Counted from the first letter of the stretch, positions 1 through 13,385 are shown. The stretch is 64,000 nucleotides of DNA from Flaccisagitta enflata (GCA_965153355.1 OZ231127.1:16864001-16928000); one strand, 5' to 3'. Made by a program: numbers and translations. Notes: generated by a model not told the origin, from the letters alone.

Positions 1-345
<345 letters not shown>

Positions 346-581
346 AGTGTTTGCTTACTGGCAGGGGAGTAGGGCAGTTGGATTTTTTACTACTGCCACC
401 TAAAATTGGTGTCCCGACAAATGTCGCAACAGGAGCTTAACTAGTGGTCTTTTCATATTATGGTAATACACTATTCGTTGTTGATTAGTAAACTTTTTCA
501 GGTTTTTAATTTTACCTCTTTCTTAGTGTCTCTTTTTCTTTGTCTCTCTCTGTTATTTTTGTCTGTCTGTTATGTCTGTGT
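346..581. other. Unannotated sequence
   Basis: I see no gene. The phrase GTCCCGACA occurs at about 411 and again near 827 and 843, so the CT tract between them may sit inside another repeat. Confidence 0.4.
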
Positions 582-812
<231 letters not shown>

Positions 813-950
813 TGACAATATTAGTGTCCCGACAGCTTTAATGTCCCGACAAAAAGTACTGCCATGGTAGTAGTGGCAGTACCTTCTCCTACGCCCCTGC
901 TTACTGGATGTCACCCTATGTCAAGAAGACAGTGCGAGTACGTGGGTGGG

Positions 951-1050
<100 letters not shown>

Positions 1051-1305
1051 TCTCCGTCTCCATTTCGGTTCTCCCTTGTGGATAGCGTGGTAGACCACAA
1101 GGAACCACCACAAGTATCGAGAACAATCGTTTTTTGTCCGAGATTACCTTTTAGCAAGGAAAGCCTCAGCTTCCCGCCTTCCTGGCAGACCACACTCACA
1201 CCGTAATTTAACCCACTTCGTGATAGACATAAACCCACTCTCGCGTGCAAAACAAAGCCAAAGTCGCGTGCTGTTTCTCTTGTTGCGATCGCTGTCATTG
1301 TTATC

Positions 1306-2019
<714 letters not shown>

Positions 2020-2144
2020 CCATTTTACGTTAGTGGGCTAGAGAATGTCAATTTGCGACTTTCAGCTCAAATCCGATGTTTTGCGATCTTCTAAAGTGTT
2101 TCTTTTCTCACCTCCACTTTTGTCATTCACACCATAGCAACTTT

Positions 2145-2948
<804 letters not shown>

Positions 2949-3212
2949 TTCTTTTTCCTTTTCCTTTTCCTTTTTCGTTTTCTATTTCTTTTTCTTTTTT
3001 CTTCTTCTTCTTCTTTTTCTTTTTCTTTTTCTTTTTCTTTTTCTTTTTCTTTTTCTTTTTCTTTTTCTTTTTCTTCTTCTTCTTCTTCTTCTTCTTCTTT
3101 TTCTTTTTCTTCTTCTTCTTCTTCTTCTTCTTCTCTTTCTTCTTCTTCTTCTTCTTCTTCTTCTTCTTCTTCTTCTTCTTCTTCTTCTTCTTCTTCTTCT
3201 TCTTCTTCTTCT

Positions 3213-3247
<35 letters not shown>

Positions 3248-3251
3248 TCTT
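2949..3251. repeat. (TTC)n / (CTTTTT)n microsatellite
   Basis: Alternating blocks of CTTTTT hexamers and TTC trimers over 300 bp. Confidence 0.97.
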
Positions 3252-3518
3252 TACCTCCCATGTTATAAAGGTCTTTTTAACATTCCACCCCCTCCTTTGC
3301 CTTTTGACTGTGACTCTATGGCTTCCTTCGATTTGTATATATTTGTTTGTCAGCCTCTGTCTTCATGGTTCCACGATGATTAGTAGGCGGAGTAAGAAGC
3401 AACTTCAGAGATGCACTTGACTTTTGTTATGCCGTTTTTTTCTGTAAAGTGTTTTGGGGCTCCCGGTCAAGAGCTTTGTTTGCTTTAAGGACAACAAGAG
3501 AAGGGAAGCAATAAGAGC

Positions 3519-3520
<2 letters not shown>

Positions 3521-3567
<47 letters not shown>
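3521..3567. repeat. (GA)n microsatellite
   Basis: Pure GA tract of 47 bp. Confidence 0.98.
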
Positions 3568-3569
<2 letters not shown>

Positions 3570-3764
3570 TTATTGATTAGTAGTTGCACTTGCCTTGTGG
3601 TAGAGGTGAATCGATAAATCTAGAGGAAAAAAAAACAAGTAAATGAATGAAGAGAAAAGGAAGTAATGAAGTAAAGAAAAATACATATGTATTCGCAAAA
3701 AGGAAAAAAAGAAGGAAAACAAAAAAGAATGGAAGGAGGGAAGGAAGGAGGGAGAAAAGAAATA

Positions 3765-3827
3765 AAGAAAGAGAAAGAAAGAAAAGAAGAAAAGAAGAAA
3801 GAAAAAGAGAAAAGAAAGAAGAAACGA

Positions 3828-3923
<96 letters not shown>

Positions 3924-3957
3924 AATAAAGAAAGAGAGAAAGAGAGAAAGAAAAAGA
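3765..3957. repeat. (GAAA)n microsatellite
   Basis: Purine-only tract, with pure GAAA in about 3826-3925. A family A hairpin end follows within 40 bp. Confidence 0.97.
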
Positions 3958-3987
3958 ATAATGAAATTAGTAACAAAAAAATTACCG

Positions 3988-4026
3988 ACAGGGCAAATTG
4001 TAGAGTCGCGTGTCCGCGACTAAAAA
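3988..4026 (-). repeat. Family A hairpin end, fragment
   Basis: The hairpin end only: a CGACAGGGCAAATTGTAGAGT lead-in shortened to its tail (TTGTAGAGT), then GTCGCGTGTCCGCGACTAAAAA. On the minus strand the 18-nt hairpin reads AGTCGCGGACACGCGACT. The distal half of the element is absent and the GAAA tract lies in its place. Confidence 0.7.
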
Positions 4027-4865
4027 CGGAACAATCGGAATGAGAAATGGAAGATGATTAGCAAGGAAACCAAAAGAAAAGAACGAGGGAAAAAATTATG
4101 GGAACCAATCATAATTTCTGATATTCCCCATGAACGACTTTTCAAAGCCATTACCAATCACCGATGGATCGCATTTGTACTGCAGATGTGTCGCAATTTG
4201 ATATTTCCTCTCCACAACGTTCATATTTACTGAGCCGGAAGAAAAAGTCATTATAAAGAGAAGGCTGATTAAAGATGCCATTTGTTTATGATGGAGGAAA
4301 AAAAGAATATCAGAAAACGGTCACATTTTTAAGGGGGTGAGCGAAAAAGTTGCTTTACATTTAGTGTGCACTTTGGCTTACGTGAATAAGGTTCCCGTGT
4401 ATAAAAGTGTTGTCTCAATTATTTCACGTCTTATGATAACATCATTCTTTTGTGTAAGACGTCTATCACGCGATCAGAATGATAACGAAGCGGTTCACAC
4501 ATGAAATTGCCATTTTCGCCATAGAGCGTAAATAATAGCTCTCATTCTTCTCTATTTATCTCCAATTTTGCACCAATTTCAAACGGGTCGATCACCTGTG
4601 GTTCAGACGCAAAAATGCTCTGATGCTAATAACATTTTGGTCACAGCAATTTTCGATGAGGTCCATGAACTATTTTTTCAGACTTTTCTGATATTTACAA
4701 TTTTGTTGTACGCTTGTCTTGCTAGAGTTGTGTCTGCACTTTTTCATGGGTGTATATAATTGAGTCGCTTTCGATTCCCCCCCCCCTGCCTTTGATCAAG
4801 CTTATAGGTCCATTCTTGGAATGGGTGAGTGGTGATGGTGACATTGACTCAGCCATGGCCATTTT
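4027..4865. other. Unannotated sequence
   Basis: AT-rich with no recognised gene. The minus strand has a 61-codon ATG frame (4096-4281) whose first 20 or so residues are hydrophobic, but nothing else supports it. Confidence 0.4.
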
Positions 4866-5661
4866 CGGTCAGGATTCTGGTTAGAGAAAATCTCAATTTT
4901 AAGGGTTTTGAAAAAAAAAGATGGACACATCACAGTTTTTTGCACAGGGGACCTAAAAAGGCTGTAGAACATGATTCTGATATTCATTTTGACCTAACTT
5001 GAGCCAAAAAAATTAGAAACGTTTTTTTATGTAAAAAATTGTGTTTTTTGCTATAAAAACACTATTTGTTTCATATTTTTGGGTTAATTCTGACTGATAT
5101 TGATGTATGTTGATCATTTGCACTGTGCTGATTCAATTTTTGGTGTTTCTACACAATTTTTGCTATTTTTGAAAGTTTGCACTTGATCTCATTTGCATAT
5201 TGCGGTTTCGCGTTTTTCGCCTATAACATGCATGTTTTTTTTAGTACATCAATGAAATTCATACTGATAGCATATCTTACCCTTAGAAACTATTCCAAAA
5301 CATCAGTTTTTAGATTTTTTTGATTTTGGGTCATTTTTTCATTTTTGAGGATTCTAATGCAATTTTTAAACCTCGCTGACCTATACAAAATCGTTCTAGG
5401 TTCACTCAAGTATCAATTGCTATTGGTACGTTAAGTTTCTGTTAAAAAAAAGTCAGAAATGTTTCATTTTACACCATTTTTTAAAGAAAAATAACTGTTT
5501 TTAGCACAAAAAACCGTTTCTAATTTTTTTGGCTCAAGCTAGGTCAAAATGAATATCAGAATCATGTTCTACAGCCTTTTTAGGTCCTCTGTGCAAAAAT
5601 CTGTGAGGTGTCCATTCTTTTTTATTTTTTTTAAGCTTTTTGCAACCGGGAATCCTGACCG
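4866..5661. mobile_element. Fold-back element, arms of about 190 bp
   Basis: The left arm starts CGGTCAGGATTC at 4866 and the right arm ends GAATCCTGACCG at 5661. Matching internal blocks on opposite strands include ATGATTCTGATATTCATTTT, the AGGCTGTAGAACATG block and TTTTTTTGGCTCAAG. The AT-rich ~410 bp loop has no recognised protein. Insertion ends are not defined by a clear target duplication. Confidence 0.8.
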
Positions 5662-5696
5662 TTTTTATTTGTATCAATATCATTGTACCTAATAGT

Positions 5697-5767
5697 GAAA
5701 AACTTAGAATAACTTAGAATAATAGTGAATAGCTAATAGTGAATAGCTGATAGTGAATAACTTAGTA
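5697..5767 (+). repeat. Short tandem of AATAGTGAATAGCT-type units
   Basis: AACTTAGAAT is doubled and followed by repeated AATAGTGAATAGCT units. AACTTAGAATAACTTAG recurs near 6695. Confidence 0.7.
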
Positions 5768-5951
5768 GGGAAGTCAAAATGGTTTGGTCCCTTAAGACCC
5801 GAGTGAAAAAAAGCTTTGTCGGAATTTAAAACCTAGCTTGAGGATGACCCCAAGCGATATTAAAAGCTAAATTTTGTTGTGGTGATTTGAAATCTTGTCA
5901 ATTATAGCCAATTTTATGCCTGGGTTAATTTTTTTTCTATGAAAATTTATT

Positions 5952-6266
5952 AAACAAGCCCGACCGGGCAAAGATGCGTCCGGACTGTGTTTCTGCGTAA
6001 ATTGATCATGTGACATATATGGAGAGACAGATGGATGAACAGACGGGTGAAACGACTGAGTAGTAGAGGAGGCTCTCAAAACATGTTGGTTGATCATTTG
6101 TTTCAGTGTAGAATCTCACCGTGGCCAAAAACAGCCGAGAAACGCGGTTTTTGCACAGTCGTAACGGACCGACGGACCGACGGACCGACGGACCGACCGA
6201 CGGACGGACGGACGGACGGACGGACGGACAGACCCTCTTATAGAGATGCGAGGACGCATCTAAAAA
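5952..6266 (-). repeat. Family B element, single copy
   Basis: Reading the minus strand, the element starts with a T-run and the hairpin AGATGCGTCCTCGCATCT (6244-6261), then CTCTATAAGAGGGTCTG and a (CCGT)n tract, and ends near CGGGCTTGTTTA. Near the far end, at 5972-5981, the plus strand reads AGATGCGTCC. That is identical to the hairpin 5' arm plus loop, so the two ends form a 10-nt inverted repeat. The layout is the same as family A but the arm sequence differs. Confidence 0.75.
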
Positions 6267-7750
6267 TGTCAGTCTTAAAGAAGCTTAGAAGATCGGATTA
6301 TCATGACCGATCTAGGCCACGTTGAGTTCAGTTGAGTTACACACTATAACTCTAAAGCATGGTAATTTCAAATCTGTTTTCGTTTTCCTTCCACAATGAC
6401 GCCCTTAGACGCCATAAAAAAAAGAAACAGCACATGTTTTAGTATAGAAATCAAAAGAAGATCACGTTTTACTTCCCCAAATCCCATTCTTTTTGAGTGA
6501 ACAATGTTGCTGATCAGTTAAGAAATTGACAGACGCGTTTGCAAACATTTTATCAAAGTGATATTTATTCTTATGCACAAATTTCTTGAATCCTATCGTG
6601 TGATACATCAAATGAAAGCTAAAACAATTCTTGTTCTGATAATGATGCCAATTTTAAGTTTTTAAAAGAACCAAATCTTTGGTTTACCTCCCTAAACTTA
6701 GAATAACTTAGAAAATCTATTCAATTCAGCCAGTCAGCCTAAGTGCTTTGTGTTTACCTTCACGTTGCTAGAAGCTTTGAGAGTGGGTAGTAAAGCAAAA
6801 AGAGTGCCTAGCAAAAATAGTGATAGCCAAAGGACAAACGCATGGATGGATGGAAGAACGAATATAACCGGTTGAGTGATAATCTGCTGAAAAAAGCTAA
6901 CCCAGAGCCAATTATACAGTGAGATGCACAAAAAAAGATACAAACTTTCTGTTTAAGATTTCAGAGTTCAAAATAGAATTATCAATACTTTTTCCATGAG
7001 GAATCCGAAGAGCTGGAAAAAACGAAGTAATTGCCCCCAATCTCAGATATTTTGGTCAATTTGTTTAGATTTGATATCAAATCAATGACAAAGTATCATA
7101 GTCTATATGAGACTTTCAAATGACTCCTAAAGTTATCTTTGATTGTATCAAAATTATTTGAATGGAATTTGAACTCATAAAAATCCATGACATTTGGAAA
7201 CCCCTTAAAAATATTTTCCATTTAAGTCGTATCTGGCTCAATTCGTTTAAGGCTTACATTTCCTCAAGATAGGCGACAAATTAAAAATCCGTTTTTATGA
7301 TGATTGGACTAATATGCGTACTGAGGGTCTCTCTTTCAATTTTCGACTGTATATCACTGGCCTGACCCAAATTACAAAGCAAAAACAAAATCAAGAATGC
7401 TTTGGTTAAGTAAAGGGGATAAAATGAAAATTTTAAATGTATCATTGCAGGATATGAAAAACAGACTAAAGGGGGCCGTCTGTCCTTCCTTAATCACAAA
7501 TTCTTCTTCCAATGTCAATGTTTCAAGAAATCAATTTCTGTTCTCACCTTGCGCATTATCACAGTGTTCATGTGAAGCGATCTACTCACTAGCCACAGAC
7601 GCTGACTGCTTTCATGAATTTGTGCTTTAAAACTGATAGTTAGGGAGGCTAAAAAAGAGTTGATGAAAAAAATCGTTCATGAATTGTACCTTTACCATGT
7701 ATTTTCTTTCAATTTTCACTTTAATGAATGACAAAATAATGGTAATTTTC
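6267..7750. other. Unannotated AT-rich sequence
   Basis: No coding or RNA gene recognised in about 1.5 kb. A 78-codon frame at 7397-7630 has no recognisable motif. Confidence 0.4.
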
Positions 7751-7752
7751 TA

Positions 7753-8022
7753 GACATTCGCTAGCCTGACTGGGGCAACGTAGCAAGCTGAAATTTTTAC
7801 TGAAGATAGAGAAGACATGTGGCCAGGGTAGACCTGGAACAAATTCCTAAAAAAATTGCTAGCTACTATATGGTTACATTTTACAGATTTCTTCTTGGAT
7901 TTATTGTATGTAAAATAATAAAATTTAAATTTCTTTTACAGGTCTACCCTGGCCACATGTCTTGTCTATCTTCAGTAAAAATTTCAGCTTCCTCCGTTGC
8001 CCCAGTCAGGCTAGCGAGTGTC
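7753..8022. mobile_element. TA-flanked fold-back MITE, 270 bp
   Basis: Two arms of about 84 bp differ at only about four positions (start GACATTCGCTAGCCTGACTG, end CAGTCAGGCTAGCGAGTGTC) and enclose about 100 bp of AT-rich loop. Each end abuts a TA dinucleotide (7751-7752, 8023-8024), as expected for the target duplication of Tc1/mariner-mobilised elements. It is too short to encode a transposase. The high arm identity suggests a fairly recent insertion or arm-to-arm gene conversion. Confidence 0.85.
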
Positions 8023-8385
8023 TAAAAAATTGTCTATATTTGGATTTTTTCCATTTTCTGAAATTTTTTGTAGGGGTTTCTTCACAAGTATTTGACATTC
8101 TATAAAAGAAAAAAAAATTCAGGGTAACTTCATTTTGAAGCAACGATAGCCTTAAGTTATGTTAGTTTCAGTAAAAACAGTGCCTGTTTAAGTACAGCAA
8201 AAAAAGTCAGAATTTTCATTGCTGTTTTTGATACCTTATCTTTGTTTTATCATAAAATCTAAGTATATTGATCAAACTCAGTGGCAGTGGCAAATTCTTC
8301 ATTTTTTGAAACTCTTCAAAACCCTCCAAAAGAAACCTAAAAAGATTGATATTAAGTGACTAGATCGTGAACTTCAGCTTGTATC

Positions 8386-8577
8386 TTTTTAGTCGCGTGC
8401 ATGGGATTCTACAACCCGCTTTGTCCGTTGGTTGGTCGGTCGGTCGGTCACACTATACTTTTTTATGATTTTATTTCCTTGACCTCACTGCTCCTGGCCA
8501 AATGGTCTGGTGACCTCAAATATGGCCCCTGCCCACCCACACGCGACTTTAGTAGCCGTGTATCCGGCCTTGTTTTT
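8386..8577 (+). repeat. Family A element
   Basis: Starts TTTTTAGTCGCGTGC, has CTACAACCCGCTTTGTCCG and a GGTC tract, then the body with TGACCTCAAATATGGCCCC, the distal arm CACGCGACT and the terminus GTGTATCCGGCCTTG. The 3' arm of the left hairpin is degenerate here (ATGGGATT). This copy shows the undisturbed body order, including ACTTTTTTATGATTTTATTT, which helps interpret the interrupted copy at 38.4 kb. Confidence 0.85.
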
Positions 8578-8675
8578 ATGCATCGCACTGTACTATCTTC
8601 GAAACAAAAATTTTCCGCCACATTTTCATGTTTTTCTCAAGATAGAATCAACCAATCATCAAAAAATTGGTAAGA

Positions 8676-8894
8676 TAATTAAAGCCCTTCAAATTTGCTA
8701 GAGATCTACGCAAACCGCATCCCTCTTGCTCTATACGTTACAAAGGTATTCAACTTTGATTGAAATACTTTAATTACGCTTCTGCCATTTCTACATAAAT
8801 TTTGAATGCGATCATTTCATTGTTTTTTAGATTTCTTTCAATCTAGACAGATACGGTTTGCATAGACTGCTTGCAAATTTGAAGGGCTTCATTT
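8676..8894. mobile_element. Fold-back element, about 220 bp
   Basis: Arms AAAGCCCTTCAAATTTGC...TACGCAAACCG and CGGTTTGCATA...GCAAATTTGAAGGGCTT are inverted copies of about 43 bp around a 130 bp AT-rich loop. A Tc1-like transposase relic follows within 40 bp. Confidence 0.75.
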
Positions 8895-8929
8895 TAGTCA
8901 CCGATTTTGCTATGATTTCATGAGTCTTT

Positions 8930-9074
8930 TGGTAGCTATGAATGTGAAATAACCGTAAATGTAGTGGAAGAAGAGATAAAAAAAATTCTGAGAAAGAGCT
9001 GGAGACCCATCACTCCAGAATACATCGAGAAGCTCTACAAATTACTTCCCCAACAAATGGCGGCCTTGCTTTAG
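8930..9074 (+). pseudogene. Tc1/mariner-like transposase C-terminal relic
   Basis: One plus-strand frame reads ILRKSWRPITPEYIEKLYKL, then LPQQMAALL, then a TAG at 9072-9074. This matches the layout at the C-terminus of Tc1-like DDE transposases (W, I, a basic or acidic helix, L, a P-R/Q-R/M turn, a hydrophobic strand, then a G-rich tail ending in TKY). After the stop the same frame continues SKVVLTNYS, which resembles a decayed tail. I see no DDE catalytic residues upstream, so only the last ~45 residues survive. It may be the decayed source of the TA-flanked elements nearby, but that is inference. Confidence 0.55.
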
Positions 9075-10170
9075 TCAAAGGTAGTTCTCACTAATTATTC
9101 ATGGATTTGTAACTGATTTATAACTGCTTTTATGTTAATATATATGTTTTTATAACAGGGCGGAAGATTTTTTTTTCCAAGATCAGGGATCTCACGGTAC
9201 CCTTGCCTTTGTTCTGCCCGTTGAAGAAAAGCAAGTGCATGATAGTGTGCTTAAGGTCAGTTGATGCTCAGAGGTACAAAGAGGAAATTTTAGATTTATT
9301 TTCGACCTAGTTCTTGATCCATCAATAAAATCTGCAACAAAAACTAAATAAAGTGGATACCAGCATATTGCACAGGTTAGATGAAAAATGAACTATGTAC
9401 ATTGATGATTCACCCATAATAAGGAAAAACAAATCATCAATCTATTGTTTGAGAGACTGAAAGAAAAAAAACATTAAGGTTTGGTGTGACTAAAGCCAGT
9501 TGTGAAAGTACAAATACTAAATACTCTTACTCAAAGCCGAAAGATCTAATAGAAGTAACATCCTAATAACATAACTCACAAGTCACAAAGGGAATATTCA
9601 CTTGCATCAGCGGCTTGTGGCCCATGCTGCCATTGAGCGACTGTGTGTGTAGTTGTTTCATGTATCAGCCATATTCGTGCACCTTCAAGCATGAAATATC
9701 TTCTACTATACGCAGGCCAGAGGGCCCAGAAAATCGAAAATATCCCATTATACCCTTGATTTTTTTCAATAACGCTTTTACTCAAGTGGCTGTATAACTT
9801 TCAAATCAGTAAGAAAGCATTCATGGGGCGAGCTAGAAGTTTTCATAGAAATGTATATGAATGATATTGAAACACAAACTGAAAAACCACTATTCTATGT
9901 TAACCAAATCATGTTGCGCAGCATTTCATTTGAGAGCACTTTTGCAAAGATTTGATACAAACAGGGTGCAATGGGGTTTTTCAGCATTTCAAGGTGCATC
10001 GGACTGCGTATTCTAGAATCTATGTAGGCTATAGAAAGTGGCATCATTTTTTTTTCTTTCCAAAGCGATTTTTCTCTCTTTTGTGGTTCGCCGTTTTTTT
10101 TGCAATCAACTTTCCCATTGAACATGTCTCTCCCAGTTGCCTTATTTGAATAGATTCTGGATAGCCTCCG
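9075..10170. other. Unannotated sequence
   Basis: No gene recognised. AATAACAGGGCGG at about 9155 looks like a possible splice acceptor, followed by about 50 open codons, without further support. Confidence 0.35.
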
Positions 10171-10175
10171 CTAAC

Positions 10176-10177
<2 letters not shown>

Positions 10178-10216
<39 letters not shown>

Positions 10217-10226
10217 AGGGAGAGAT
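10178..10226. repeat. (GA)n / (GGGAGA)n microsatellite
   Basis: GA dinucleotides grade into GGGAGA units over about 48 bp. Confidence 0.97.
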
Positions 10227-10502
10227 AGAAGGGTTTTATCATCCCGGCCACTCAATCTGTGTGACTGTCTCTCCGTGTCTGTCCATTTCTCTCAGTGTGT
10301 TTCCCTAGTCGCCTCTTTTGTTTTTTCTTATTTTTTTTACCATCACTTTCTCATTTTAGTCTGCGTCAAAACTCGTCATTATCTTAGCAGACGAATTCCA
10401 GTCGCATTCTTATTCCCAATCGTCCCTTTTGTCTTTTGTTATGGCGACTCAAAACCAAATCCGAAACGTCATTTACTTTTCTTTCTGTCGAACGCAAAAG
10501 GG

Positions 10503-10681
10503 AACAAGGCCGGATACACGGCTACCTAAGTCGCGTGCGGGTGGTCAGGGGTCATATTTGAGGTCACTTCATCATTTGGGCAGGAGCAAAAACCCCAAAA
10601 ATAAAAGTGTGTCAGACGGATGGACCGATGGACGGACCGACAAAGCGGGTTGTAGAGCCGCGTAGGACGCGACTAAAAAAA
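10503..10681 (-). repeat. Family A element
   Basis: Complete in reverse: AACAAGGCCGGATACACGG, distal arm AAGTCGCGTGCGGGTGG, body, (GACGGACC)n tract, AAAGCGGGTTGTAGAG, then the hairpin end CCGCGTAGGACGCGACTAAAAA. The hairpin loop is longer than in most copies. Confidence 0.85.
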
Positions 10682-10805
10682 GGCAAAAGCAGGGCAAAGT
10701 CGTGGACGGTTGGGCGGGGGTAGGACTACATTACTTCAAAACTACAGTACAACAGTAATTCACGCCCACATATCTATCAAAGACCTGAAAAAGAAAAAGA
10801 AACAA

Positions 10806-10901
10806 TATTTCAAAAATGTTCAGATGGACGGACGGACGGATGGATGGAAAAACGGACGGCCGACATAGCAATGTGTAGAGTCGCGTGTCTGCGACTAGAC
10901 C
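10806..10901 (-). repeat. Family A hairpin half, partial
   Basis: (GGACGGAC)n tract followed by TGTAGAGTCGCGTGTCTGCGACT. The minus-strand hairpin is AGTCGCAGACACGCGACT. The distal half is missing. Confidence 0.75.
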
Positions 10902-11490
10902 GCTGATGCTCACTGTAAAGGATCTGTATATACGGCAAAAATACGGGCATGCAGAAACATGCATCAACGTTGGGAAATACTACTCCTATATGAATTGAGC
11001 TTGGTCGCATTTGGAAGACTTTATACGACTCTTCAAAATGGGATCAACCTGATATGAAAATAGATTATAATACAGGTATACAACACCCTCGGGCATATTA
11101 CAGGCGACTTAAGAGAGAATTTGTAACTGGCTGTTGCATATACATTGGAACTTTTATCCATTCATGGGTAACGCTCTTCTAGAATTAATGTTTTTTTTTC
11201 TGGTGTCCAATGGACACCATAAAAAAACACTGTCCATTTATTCATTTCCCAGCTATTCAAAAGTTCCTCGCTTATCACGACTGGGTGGACGTGGACAGGG
11301 GCGGTGGAACAAATGCATGCTATTCTAATTTAGTTTTTGAGCAGTGTAAGCGATGCAAAAAAGCGTTTGAGAAAACCAAGAACAGGGACAAAATGAATTC
11401 ACTTACTTTGCTTTAGTGATGGCAGACAGACCGTCATTTCACAGATATCTCTCTCACTTTGACAAGGATGTTACACTGTCCTCCCCATAC
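10902..11490. other. Unannotated sequence with one short palindrome
   Basis: No gene recognised. Around 11200-11218 GGTGTCCAATGGACACC forms an almost perfect palindrome flanked by T and A runs. Confidence 0.4.
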
Positions 11491-11494
11491 CGCT

Positions 11495-11758
11495 CTTTTT
11501 CTATCGCGTGCACATGCCTCCATATCCCGCTACGTCGATCAGATGGTCGGTCAGTCGGTAACACATTGTTTTTCTATTTTTTTTTTCGCGTTTTCTCATC
11601 ACTGCCCTTGCCCAAAAAGCCAAATGCTTACTTACTGGTTATATTAAGCCTTTGTTATCACCGCCCCTGCCCAACCGCACGCGACTTGGGAAACTGTGAA
11701 TGCGACTTGGGATGCCGCGAATGCGACTTGGGAAGCCGTGAACCCGGCCTTGTTTTCA
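11495..11758 (+). repeat. Family A element with expanded distal arm
   Basis: Has ATCGCGTGCACATGCC, a GGTC tract, a body with ATCACCGCCCCTGCCC, and ends GAACCCGGCCTTG. The distal arm region is triplicated as ATGCGACTTGGGA...GCCG units of about 20 bp (11686-11745). Confidence 0.75.
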
Positions 11759-11960
11759 TAACTGTTGGCGAGTGTTTGCCATCTAATCTTTTTAGTTAAT
11801 GTAACATTATAAAGGAACCGGAAATAGAAAAAGCGAAATCCTGAATATTTTAGCCACAGGGAACCAAAAATGCATTTTTGAAAAGGCACCATGAAAAGAC
11901 TCTGAACCAAAATAACATGGAACATGGATCTCTGAAACTCTTTTATATTCATTCTACCTA

Positions 11961-12282
11961 CAGTTGATCTTCGCTAGAGCGCATGCCAAGGGAATAGGGT
12001 TTTGTGGAAGTGATTGACTGCTTCCGATTTAGTGGATGTAATAGTTACTATTTAGACTGTAAAATGGAAGCGAAAGCAAAAGCGGTACATGGAAGCGGCA
12101 TTATAATTGACTGCTTCCAAATCCCTACAAAGGACAAGGTAAAATTATGCTAGATGGTGAAGCTACCTTATAGCCAATATAGAAATGACAACAAAATATC
12201 TCAAGCGACAATGATTTACATGTTTTATAGCCGGGCATGCCTTATAAGCAGGTGCGTTCTTGCGGTGCTCCGCCTTATATAC
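11961..12282. mobile_element. Pogo-like TA-flanked element, split by an insertion
   Basis: TA at 11959-11960 precedes CAGTTGATCTTCGCTAGAGC. After removing 11995-12127 the first ~75 bp align with the left end of the 17114-18100 element (both reach CTTATAGCC). The right end is more decayed (CTTATAAGCAGGTGCGTTCT near 12240). No transposase frame. The end motif CAGTT...CTTC.CTAGA and TA targets suit pogo/Tigger-type elements, by resemblance only. Confidence 0.65.
11995..12127. mobile_element. hAT-like MITE nested in the pogo-like element
   Basis: Starts TAGGGTTTTGTGGAAG and ends CTTCCAAATCCCTA, 133 bp, with internal GGAAGCGG blocks in both orientations. The 8 bases outside each end are CAAGGGAA and CAAAGGAC, which agree at 6 of 8, as for an old hAT 8-bp target duplication. 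A second copy of nearly the same length lies at 55821-55956. Confidence 0.65.
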
Positions 12283-12489
12283 ATAAGAACTTAAGAGCAC
12301 GGGTGAAAGGACTCCCCCCCCGTATTTTTGTAATTGCATGTGCACATCCGTCTGTAGGTCTCTGAGCTCTTCCTTTCCACATGCCCCTGTCTACCAGGGT
12401 CCCCATCTTCCTCCTTCTCTGTCTCTCTTTCTCCGACTCTCTCTGTCTGTCTGTCTTTCTCGGTATCTATGTTAATGTCTGTCTTTATT
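12283..12489. other. Unannotated sequence
   Basis: Grades from nondescript sequence into TCTG/CTCTCTGA simple sequence; no gene. Confidence 0.4.
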
Positions 12490-12640
<151 letters not shown>

Positions 12641-13020
12641 TACGCGCACACTTTCAGGCCTCATATTCATAAGCTACCTACCTATCAAATGTCAGCCAAC
12701 TCAAAGGATTATTTTCAGTTGCTGGGTGACGTGGAGGAAAAAAGAGAAGGGGAGGAATGGTACGCGTGGTCAATGGTCGGCGTTGCGTTTGGAATCTCGC
12801 TTGTAATTGTGGTTGTGGTTTTGAGGTTTGTAGTTGTGGTGGTGGTGGAGGTGTTTGCGAAGCGGTGGTAGCGATGATTGAAGGGTGACCTCGAGTGCCT
12901 GATGGCTGCTTGCTGCTGGCGCTTGAGTTACGTCGACTCGCTGGCGGCTTCACAGATGAAAGATGATCTGGATGCAACGTCAAAACACGGGAAAACGCAA
13001 AATCGCAGGGGAAAAACAAA

Positions 13021-13385
13021 GAGGAGGGGAAGAAAAAGAAGAAAAAGAAGAAGAAAAAGAAGAAGAAGAAGAAGAAGAAGAAGAAGAAGAAGAAGAAGAA
13101 GAAGAAGAAGAAGAAGAAGAAGAAGAGGGAGAGAAGAAGAAGAAGAAGAAGAAGGGGAAGAAGTGGAAGAAGAAAAAGAAAAAGAAGAAGAAGAAGAAGA
13201 AGAAGAAGAAGAAGAAGAAGAAGAAGAAGAAGAAGAAGAAGAAGAAGAAGAAGAAGAAGAAGAAGAAGAAGAAGAAGAAGAAGAAGAAAAAGGAGAAAGA
13301 GAGGAAGATGAAAAGTAAGAAGGTGGAGAAGAAAAAGGAGAAAGAGAGGAAGATGAAAAGTAAGAAGGTGAAGAAGAAAAAAAAG
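13021..13385. repeat. (GAA)n microsatellite
   Basis: Purine-only GAA tract with a 50 bp sub-block (AAAAGGAGAAAGAGAGGAAGATGAAAAGTAAGAAGGTG-like, about 13287-13375) present twice. Glu/Lys/Arg-rich open frames are artefacts. Confidence 0.97.

Noticed and set aside
4096-4281. Secreted 61-residue peptide gene
   Set aside because: A hydrophobic N-terminus follows an ATG, but length, composition and context are compatible with chance in AT-rich DNA; no splice or repeat evidence helps.
6164-6235. Primer or linker contamination suggested by regular CCGT/GACG tracts
   Set aside because: The tracts occur at a fixed position in many dispersed elements with variable lengths, as genuine microsatellites do.
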